Below are positions 58,094 through 64,000 of a DNA stretch of 64,000 bases, piece after piece. This DNA is from Methylophilaceae bacterium (GTDB lineage: Bacteria; Pseudomonadota; Gammaproteobacteria; Burkholderiales; Methylophilaceae): positions 496,001 through 560,000 of the forward strand of contig JABFRO010000001.1 of NCBI GenBank assembly GCA_013141125.1, in the 5' to 3' direction. A program made the translations under genes and the position numbers. Every line of letters starts with the position of its first letter. The stretch's first letter is position 1. The notes beneath the pieces are model-generated. The model was not told the DNA's origin. It saw nothing but the letters and a program-made list of their open reading frames with translations, and did no database searches.

Positions 58094-58591
58094 ATGATGA
58101 TTACAGGCATGTGGCAAGAGATATGGAATACAGTGCTGTCGGAATTCTCCGATATCCCTGATGCGACGCAAGTTACACGTATAACACTGCGCCTTCTGAT
58201 TGCTGCAGCCCTTGGCTGCCTATTGGGATACCAGCGGGAGCAGCAAGGCAAGAGTGCGGGGATTCGAACGCATATGCTGGTTGCCATGGGAGCAGCACTC
58301 TTCGTCCTCATTCCCCAACAAGCCGGGGCATCAAGCGCAGATTTGAGTCGGGTATTGCAGGGCTTGATCGCCGGCGTGGGCTTTCTTGGGGCCGGAGCCA
58401 TAATTATTGGAACGAAACAAGTAGAGACTCGGGGGTTGACTACGGCGGCAGGCATATGGGTAACGGCAGCAATCGGCATGGCTGCAGGAATGGGGCGGGA
58501 AATGACCGCCGTCCTAAGCACTTTTTTAGCCTTATTCATCCTCTCAGTAGTTCCTTTGTTTTACCGAACTAAAAGAGAAAACAAAGAGTAA
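58094..58591 (+). CDS. MgtC/SapB-family membrane protein (integron cassette gene)
   Basis: 165 residues from ATG 58094 (TTG 58088 and ATG 58097 are alternatives). It contains the MgtC N-terminal domain: RLLIAAALGCLLGYQRE, QQGKSAGIRTHMLVAMGAAL, LQGLIAGVGFLGAGAII, and GLTTAAGIWVTAAIGMAAG, with four or so membrane helices. The long C-terminal domain of virulence MgtC is absent, as in SapB-like forms. MgtC proteins are linked to survival at low magnesium and acidity, possibly through ATP synthase inhibition. It lies between attC C and attC D, so it is a mobile cassette. Confidence 0.88.
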   Translation: MMITGMWQEIWNTVLSEFSDIPDATQVTRITLRLLIAAALGCLLGYQREQQGKSAGIRTHMLVAMGAALFVLIPQQAGASSADLSRVLQGLIAGVGFLGAGAIIIGTKQVETRGLTTAAGIWVTAAIGMAAGMGREMTAVLSTFLALFILSVVPLFYRTKRENKE

Positions 58592-58617
58592 CGCGCGGGA
58601 GCAAAACGAAATTGTCC

Positions 58618-58680
58618 GTCCAACGATTAAGGTTAGATCACGATCGCGAAGCGAGCCGCGATCTGAACCGTTTGTTGGAC
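58618..58680 (+). repeat. Integron attC site D (best conserved)
   Basis: Outer cores GTCCAAC (58618-58624, RYYYAAC) and GTTGGAC (58674-58680, GTTRRRY) are fully complementary. Inner arms GGTTAGATC (58631) and GATCTGAACC (58660) pair with one extrahelical base, with GAAG near the tip. This is the canonical attC plan, 63 bases long, and it ends the MgtC-like cassette. Confidence 0.85.
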
Positions 58681-58720
58681 GAGCCCGGTTGAGTCTCACA
58701 AACGCTATGCAAAAATAAAA

Positions 58721-58766
58721 TAGGCAGAGTAGAGGACAGGCGAAAGCCTGTTCTCTACTCTGCCTA
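58721..58766. repeat. 21-base-pair hairpin with GAAA loop
   Basis: TAGGCAGAGTAGAGGACAGG plus C forms a stem with its inverted copy (58746-58766), with one G-U pair, closed by a GAAA tetraloop (58742-58745). It lies 40 bases after attC D. No T-tract follows, so it is not an ordinary terminator. It may be a REP-type element or a structured RNA. Confidence 0.7.
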
Positions 58767-58877
58767 ACCCCACTAATTCCAAGACCTCTAACCAATTTAT
58801 ATTTAATTGATTATAAAAGCTAAATTTATTTGCACACTCTCTTTAATTTGCGCAAAAAACAATATCCAGGAAAATTG

Positions 58878-58903
58878 AAAACCGCTTTTGAGAGCGGTTT
58901 TTT
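58878..58903. terminator. Bidirectional terminator
   Basis: ACCGCT / AGCGGT with a TTTGAG loop, extended by flanking A and T runs (GAAAACC before, TTTTTT after), works as a rho-independent terminator in both directions. It stands just downstream of the minus-strand gene ending at 58914 and also protects that gene from plus-strand transcripts of the cassette cluster. Confidence 0.75.
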
Positions 58904-58913
58904 ATCTTTCAAC

Positions 58914-59435
58914 TCACTCATTGAGGGGGGTTGCTTTAGCCGCACCCAGCTTTCTAGCAATAAACTCGACTGGTAGGTGTTCAGACAGGGCATCTTCAGT
59001 TTGCATGACAAAATGGATTTCATCATTGGCAATTTTACCTAGGTAACGATGTGTCACCGAATGGTTTGCATCGGCATTGAACTCCTGCGTCTTGGTGATA
59101 AATTGCACTTGATCTTTTTGGGATTTCCCTTCAAGTATGCCTCTATTCATACCGAGAAATGAAGCTGTTCCAGATAAGCGCTCACCTTTTCCAGAAAATC
59201 TGAAGCGTTCGGAGAATTTGGCATTCGGCCAATCGTAGACCACATCAGCTTGCCATTCGCCTTGAATATCAGGCGAGGCTGCTTTTTTGGGAGCCAGCTC
59301 CCAGAGGTTTCTTGCGGCATTGGTGAAGGCTGAAAGCGCAATCACTATGGAACCCAGAAAAATAAGCAGAGCCACTACAGGATTATTTCTGATTTGTGAA
59401 ATCAATTGATCCATCCCTGATTTTGGTTCGTCCAT
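58914..59435 (-). CDS. Single-TM membrane-anchored protein, unknown function
   Basis: 173 residues from ATG 59435 (MDEPKSGMDQLISQ), with AGGAAAACAAA in front; a longer frame from 59510 lacks support. One transmembrane helix is at about 18-37 (PVVALLIFLGSIVIALSAFT). The part after it looks like a small beta-rich domain with repeating strands (IQGEWQADVVYDWPNAKFSER, FRFSGKGERLSGTASFLG). I recognise no family. It is a lone gene between the cassette cluster and the riboswitch locus. Confidence 0.7.
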   Translation of the reverse strand: MDEPKSGMDQLISQIRNNPVVALLIFLGSIVIALSAFTNAARNLWELAPKKAASPDIQGEWQADVVYDWPNAKFSERFRFSGKGERLSGTASFLGMNRGILEGKSQKDQVQFITKTQEFNADANHSVTHRYLGKIANDEIHFVMQTEDALSEHLPVEFIARKLGAAKATPLNE

Positions 59436-59757
59436 TTTGTTTTCCTGGAAATTCAATTCTAAATTTAAAGCGAGATGAAGTTTACCACCGCGACCCAAGC
59501 CCGGTTTCACTGCTGTTCTTCAGAATAACAGGCTATCTTAACTTGGAATTGTTGAATAACTCGACCTAAAGAAAATATCTTTCACTCCGTTAAGTTCAGC
59601 TAGACATTGAGGATTTGGCGAATATGGCTAATGCGTTTAATCAGATTTGCCGAATCTCTCGCCTTGGAAAATAACTTGATTGCAGGGTAGATACACAGCG
59701 ATTCTAAAGTGTGCCTATTCAATACAAACTATTTTCTTATGGCTGAATGGGTTCTAA
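59436..59757. other. Intergenic gap, no gene seen
   Basis: 322 bases between the TM protein and the riboswitch. It should contain the promoters of both flanking genes, which diverge. I see no structured element or open frame worth calling. Confidence 0.5.
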
Positions 59758-59887
59758 ATGCCCGCACAATAATGTGCTGAACCGGCAAAACTGATCGAAA
59801 GACAGCGACGCAAAACCTCCGGCCTGATGGATTATTCCTTGGTAGCGGGGCTGCAAAGTGGACAAGTGTCCATGAGCATTCGGGCAT
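59758..59887 (+). ncRNA. Cyclic di-GMP-I (GEMM-I) riboswitch
   Basis: The conserved blocks of the GEMM-I aptamer occur in order: GGCAAAAC (59784), a stem CTGATC capped by the GAAA tetraloop (59797-59800) and GACAG, GACGCAAAACCTCCGGCCT (59807-59825), a short P3-type hairpin, then GGTAGCGGGG (59841-59850). These are the c-di-GMP-binding and tetraloop/receptor parts. An outer helix ATGCCCG (59758) / CGGGCAT (59881) and a hairpin TGGAC-AAGT-GTCCA (59859-59872) lie between aptamer and ribosome site (AGGTG, 59893), so translation control is likely. Whether ligand turns the gene on or off cannot be told. Confidence 0.85.
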
Positions 59888-59903
59888 GTAATAGGTGCTA
59901 ATC

Positions 59904-62177
59904 ATGAAAAAAGAATCAACGTACTTCACTTCCAGTTTTAAGTTTTCCGAACTTACACTTTCAAACTTTATTTTCTCCAAACATATTGTTACACCGTTCA
60001 TTTGCTTATCCATCGGATTGTTGAGCATTACACCGGTTGCAGCTAGCGATCTGGAACCTACAGATAGTTTAAACGAATACGAGGCTACCGCTTTTACTGG
60101 TAGTTTTTATCTGCCAAATGCCATGCCAACTAACGCTAGTAGCGAACAACGAGCTTCTGCTGGTGCTTATGCCATAGGCGCAGATGCCGCTTGGGCACAA
60201 GGAATCAAAGGCAAAGGCGTTTTAGTCGGCATTATTGATTCCGGCATCAATGCCAGCCATACCGAGTTCACAGGACGAGTGGCAGCAGGAAAGACCTTTG
60301 TTGGCACCAACACTAACGATCAAATGGGTCACGGTACGCATGTAGCCGGCATTATCGGCGCAGCCAACAACGGCCAGGGCATGATAGGCGTTGCACCTGA
60401 GGCGACACTGGTTCCGTTTAGGGTTTTTGGCACAGGTGGTACCTCCTCTTCCACTATTGTGGCTGCATTGAACGCGGCTGTTGTCGCCAAGGCCAGAGTC
60501 GTCAATATGTCACTCGGTTCAACCGCACCCTGGGGCGACATGTATTATCAGAATGCAGTAAATAGCGGCATGTTAATTGTCGCCGCAGCAGGCAATAATG
60601 GGGCGACAGAAGTCGGTTGGCCTGCGCGTTATGCCAAGGAGGCTTGGGCTAAAGGTCAAATCATTGCGGTAGGTGCGGTTGATAGCAAAAACAATATTGC
60701 TTCTTTCTCAAACCGTGCAGGTAGCGCCATGAATTTTTATCTGGTCGCTCCCGGTGTCAATATCGTCTCCACCTATAACAGCTCGAACAGCAGTTACGCA
60801 ACTATGTCGGGCACATCCATGGCCACCCCTTTTGTAACGGGTGCAGCAGCATTGCTGATGGGGCGCTGGAACCAGCTAAGCGCCGCGCAAACGGCTGATA
60901 TTTTATTCAAAACCGCCACCGATCTTGGTGCACCCGGCGTAGACGCTATTTATGGTCGCGGATTGCTCAATATAGCGAAAGCCATTCAGCCCGTGGGCGT
61001 GCTTCAAAAGCCACTTACTGCCACTACAAGTACACCTGTCAATGCGCCAATCGCTCTGACCAGCAGGGGATCAATTGCAGCAGCCATGGCAAAAGCTCAA
61101 GCTGCCGCCGCCTTTAGTGGCATTGTAATTGACAATTATCGTCGGGATTATGGCTGGGATTACGGCACTGTCAGCATCAATACGGCCAGTCCGGTTTATC
61201 AGTCAGCCTCATCCAAGTTGACGCTAAAAACCATAGGTAAAGTGAAATTTGCATTACGTGGAGACGCTAACTCTGGATTTTCAAGTGCTTATTATGAACA
61301 AAGCTTTAGTGATGGATCAAAACTTTCCTTTGGTTCTGGCAGCGCAGAATATCAACTTGCAGGCGCAGATTTAAGTGAGGATTATTTATCCACAGAATCT
61401 ACTAGCGTTTCCATGCCTTGGTTAGGTTATGCCAATGGCAAGAATGCGGGGTTCAGCACACCTATCGCAGACAAATGGAACTTCAGCATGGGGTTTTCAA
61501 CCTCGGCAACCGGGAGTGTTGCGGCCACAGATGATTTTAAATTATCCAATTCGTTATCAACCAACGAACCCAGCGCATTTTTGGGCGCTATGCGTGTTGA
61601 GCACAAAGAGGGAGATTTAACCACTTATGGCTACCTCGGCTGGATGCAGGAATCCAACACATGGCTTGGCATATCTGCCGCCAACGCCGCAAACTTCAAT
61701 GGCGCGGGCACATTTAATTTCGGGCTTGGCTTCAATAAAAACCTGGCCATTAAGCCCGCCTACGGGGTTTGGAAATACGGTGCCGAGATGACTGCTGGAG
61801 AATCACAAGGCATGCATACCGACCTCTTTACAACCACCAGCACGACACTAATCGGCGGTAGTGCCTGGCTATCCGGTAAAAATGTCATCGCCAAACATGA
61901 TCGGTTGCGGCTCGCCTTGGTTGTTCCACCCAAAGCCGTTTCTGGCAACCTGGTAACGAACCTGGCTACAGGCATAGATGCGAATGGTAATGCTTTATTC
62001 ACATCGCGTAGCGCATCGCTTGCCACGGGTTTGACCGAGATGAATTACAAAGCCGATTACGCCCTACCCGTTTCGGACAGCTCGGATGTCGCCATGTCAT
62101 TAACTTATAGAAAAAATGTTAGCGGCGAAGCACTAAACGAATCTATAGCCAGCCTGCGTTGGGTAATGAATTGGTAA
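59904..62177 (+). CDS. Secreted subtilase (S8) with autotransporter-like C-terminus
   Basis: 757 residues from ATG 59904 (MKKESTYF); a GTG three codons earlier is less likely. An unusually long signal region (about 45 residues) ends at VAASDLEP. The catalytic triad is Asp112 (GIIDSGINASH), His143 (GHGTHVAGI) and Ser305 (SGTSMATPF); the oxyanion Asn is in AAAGNNGATE. The last 320 residues are beta-strand-rich and end in aromatic residues (SLRWVMNW), typical of an outer-membrane barrel, which suggests an autotransporter serine protease. Expression is probably under c-di-GMP control through the upstream GEMM-I riboswitch. A strong terminator follows. Confidence 0.9.
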   Translation: MKKESTYFTSSFKFSELTLSNFIFSKHIVTPFICLSIGLLSITPVAASDLEPTDSLNEYEATAFTGSFYLPNAMPTNASSEQRASAGAYAIGADAAWAQGIKGKGVLVGIIDSGINASHTEFTGRVAAGKTFVGTNTNDQMGHGTHVAGIIGAANNGQGMIGVAPEATLVPFRVFGTGGTSSSTIVAALNAAVVAKARVVNMSLGSTAPWGDMYYQNAVNSGMLIVAAAGNNGATEVGWPARYAKEAWAKGQIIAVGAVDSKNNIASFSNRAGSAMNFYLVAPGVNIVSTYNSSNSSYATMSGTSMATPFVTGAAALLMGRWNQLSAAQTADILFKTATDLGAPGVDAIYGRGLLNIAKAIQPVGVLQKPLTATTSTPVNAPIALTSRGSIAAAMAKAQAAAAFSGIVIDNYRRDYGWDYGTVSINTASPVYQSASSKLTLKTIGKVKFALRGDANSGFSSAYYEQSFSDGSKLSFGSGSAEYQLAGADLSEDYLSTESTSVSMPWLGYANGKNAGFSTPIADKWNFSMGFSTSATGSVAATDDFKLSNSLSTNEPSAFLGAMRVEHKEGDLTTYGYLGWMQESNTWLGISAANAANFNGAGTFNFGLGFNKNLAIKPAYGVWKYGAEMTAGESQGMHTDLFTTTSTTLIGGSAWLSGKNVIAKHDRLRLALVVPPKAVSGNLVTNLATGIDANGNALFTSRSASLATGLTEMNYKADYALPVSDSSDVAMSLTYRKNVSGEALNESIASLRWVMNW

Positions 62178-62248
62178 TTTCATCATAACCATGTAGCTCT
62201 ATATAGCTATATCAACAAGCAATAAGCTAGCCATTAATCCCCACTCAC

Positions 62249-62273
62249 AACCGCCTTTGGGCGGTTTTTTTTT
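62249..62273 (+). terminator. Rho-independent terminator after the subtilase gene
   Basis: A CCGCC/GGCGG stem (AACCGCCTTTGGGCGGTT) is followed by nine thymines, a textbook intrinsic terminator 72 bases past the stop codon. Confidence 0.92.
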
Positions 62274-62460
62274 GCTCTTCATCTGCATTTCGAGACATCT
62301 GAAAAATTCTGTTGAAGCATCACAATCAGGGTAGTAACATGATTCCAGCCTGTGCCACCGACCAAAGAGCTGGCAGCAAAAAATACAGCAAGATCAACCT
62401 CAGGCGCAACTTTTAAGCGCGCCGCCTTGACAAGTCATTTACTGGTTAAAGGGGAGAATC

Positions 62461-64000
62461 ATGTCAGCAGAAAATAGCGCCAGTGATTTCAATGGTGCTC
62501 GTCAAGACGAACTAGTCATCATAAAAAGCCTGCGAGAAAATGCCACGCATGAAAATTTGATTGGACTGGCGTTTTCTGGCGGTGGTATCAGAAGCGCCAC
62601 CTTTAATCTGGGTGTACTACAAGCGCTGGCAAAAAGAAAACTGCTCGGCTCCTTCGATTATTTATCCACGGTTTCCGGTGGCGGCTATATAGGCGCATGG
62701 TTCACCGCTTTGATACGCAGAGCCGGTGCTGGCAACTGCGGCCTTAGACAAATACAGGAAAAACTGACTCAACCCAAAGAAGCACCCGAGATTGGATTTT
62801 TACGCCGCTACAGCAATTACCTTACCCCCAAAACCGGGCTCTTTTCTACCGATACCCTGGCCGCATTTTCCATCTGGATCACTAATACACTGCTTAATCA
62901 ACTGATCCTGCTTGCCGGATTTATTACCCTGTTTATTCTTTTGCGTATTGTTAACCAATTTGCCAGCGTAAACACGGCATTGCATTACAACGTTTTATTG
63001 TGGGTCGGCAGCCTATTGCTGCCATTTGGGTTTGCTGCGGCATGGGCAATAACGCTCTATAAAAAACGCAAACCCGATAAAAATACCGGAAAATTAAGCC
63101 TATGGAATTTCGCCTTGGGTTGGCTAGGCACAGCGCTGTTGGCTATGGGTCTGCTAGGCCGTCACTCAACAATGCTGTTAAGTTACCTGAAGCAATATTC
63201 AGTATTATCAACGTTAAATACAGAAGCCCTGCATTGGCTGGCTCTGGGCTTGGGTACGACGGTTCTTTCATTACTACTATCCTTAATAGTCATTGTGCTC
63301 ATTGGCATCGGCGGCCGTAGCATAGGAACAGGCACGCGCGAGTGGTGGGGCAGATTGGGCGGTGTGAATCTGCTGGTCAGCCTGATTTGGCTGGGCATGT
63401 TTACAGCCGCCATTTATTTGCCACCAATTATTGATTATTGGATAAAACCGTTGAACTTTTCGTGGGCATTGGTCTGGAGCGCTGCTTCATGGGGCGTTGC
63501 TCAACTGGGCAAAAGCCCGCAAACCGGTGGCAAGCGATCTGGTCGATGGCTGGAGCTACTGGTAAAAACATTACCTTACCTGGTAATTGTGAGTGCAGTT
63601 GTATTGGTTGGCTATGCCGCACGCGAATTATTGGCTTGGATCAACGATATTTCTGCTCCTGAAATATCCACTAAAAATGCCTTCTTCATGAGCAGTGTTT
63701 GGGGCAATGAGAAATTACTCAATGCAAGTTTCTTGACCGAATGGCTAACACTTCTTATTGCAATCGTTGTGGCCGGAGTTTTTTCCTGGCGTGTTGATAT
63801 TAATCTTTTCTCCTTGCATCATTTTTACCGCAACCGCCTGACACGTTGCTATCTAGGCGCTACAAGGCCTGAAGAGCGCCACCCTAACGCATTTACCGGT
63901 TTTGATCCCAAGGATGATCTAAATCTTGCCGAATGCATCAATCAACGGCCGTATCCGATTATCAATGCCACCTTGAACCTCACCTCGGGTCAGGAGCTGG
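62461..64000 (+). CDS. Large patatin-like membrane protein (partial, runs off window)
   Basis: The open frame runs from ATG 62461 (ribosome site AAAGGGGAGAATC) to the window end, 513 codons without a stop. The N-terminus is a patatin-like lipase: the oxyanion loop FSGGGIRSATFN (about 38-49) and the nucleophile region STVSGGGYIGAW with Ser72, here S-G-G-G rather than the usual GxSxG. From about residue 130 to 440 there are roughly eight hydrophobic helices, so the catalytic half-domain is followed by a polytopic block. The catalytic Asp should lie in the unseen part. A large bacterial membrane phospholipase is likely; substrate unknown. Confidence 0.85.
   Translation, partial: MSAENSASDFNGARQDELVIIKSLRENATHENLIGLAFSGGGIRSATFNLGVLQALAKRKLLGSFDYLSTVSGGGYIGAWFTALIRRAGAGNCGLRQIQEKLTQPKEAPEIGFLRRYSNYLTPKTGLFSTDTLAAFSIWITNTLLNQLILLAGFITLFILLRIVNQFASVNTALHYNVLLWVGSLLLPFGFAAAWAITLYKKRKPDKNTGKLSLWNFALGWLGTALLAMGLLGRHSTMLLSYLKQYSVLSTLNTEALHWLALGLGTTVLSLLLSLIVIVLIGIGGRSIGTGTREWWGRLGGVNLLVSLIWLGMFTAAIYLPPIIDYWIKPLNFSWALVWSAASWGVAQLGKSPQTGGKRSGRWLELLVKTLPYLVIVSAVVLVGYAARELLAWINDISAPEISTKNAFFMSSVWGNEKLLNASFLTEWLTLLIAIVVAGVFSWRVDINLFSLHHFYRNRLTRCYLGATRPEERHPNAFTGFDPKDDLNLAECINQRPYPIINATLNLTSGQEL

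Overview
The window looks like a betaproteobacterial chromosome, probably of the order Nitrosomonadales or a close relative. The reasons are the block recA-recX-alaS-lysC, the soluble NAD-linked formate dehydrogenase operon fdsGBA-fdhD-fdsD, glnE, a PBP1C / alpha-2-macroglobulin pair, and moderate GC content. I cannot name the genus from sequence alone. No rRNA, tRNA or CRISPR array was found.

Layout. 1-780: decayed remnant of a heavy-metal efflux locus (czcI-like, then czcC/TolC-like). 782-6184: lysC, alaS, recX and recA on the minus strand, with short overlaps. 6401-6979: a YqaA/DedA membrane protein. 6995-23684, minus strand: pbpC and the very large alpha-2-macroglobulin that normally sits beside it, here separated by a complete N-type rotary ATPase operon (atpDCQRBEFAG), a truncated DUF1840 gene, an MtfA-like peptidase and a small His-rich secreted protein. 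23739-26144: a Lon-substrate-domain protein and an orphan mono-haem c-type protein. 26508-38785: carbon storage and sugar phosphorylation, with dhaK, dhaL, a ROK glucokinase, two different GH57 enzymes and glgC on the minus strand, and glgB and pgi on the plus strand. 38906-44915: the formate dehydrogenase operon. 45196-46130: a string of inverted repeats leading into a secreted PTPTPV-repeat protein with a CxxCH motif. 46182-50717: a MacA-MacB-TolC type efflux operon. 50738-53461: glnE. 53575-57166: an aldehyde dehydrogenase and acetyl-CoA synthetase pair (acetaldehyde to acetate to acetyl-CoA). 57212-58680: a small cluster of integron cassettes with attC-like sites but no integrase, carrying a DUF2726 gene and an MgtC-like gene. 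58914-59435: a one-TM protein of unknown function. 59758-62177: a cyclic di-GMP-I (GEMM-I) riboswitch leading a secreted subtilase with an autotransporter-like C-terminal half. 62461-end: a patatin-like protein whose lipase half-domain is followed by a many-TM block; it runs off the window.

How it fits together. The organism seems able to oxidise formate to NADH, convert aldehydes to acetyl-CoA, and store and mobilise glycogen through ADP-glucose, branching enzyme and GH57 enzymes, with phosphorylated sugars entering central metabolism through glucokinase, Pgi and dihydroxyacetone kinase. The accessory parts are the N-ATPase operon (which seems to have landed in a DUF1840 gene), the attC cluster, and the c-di-GMP-controlled protease. 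The strongest unexpected signals are the GEMM-I riboswitch, the integron cassette cluster with one attC broken by a palindromic repeat, the N-ATPase insertion scar, and the palindrome array before the PTPTPV/CxxCH protein.
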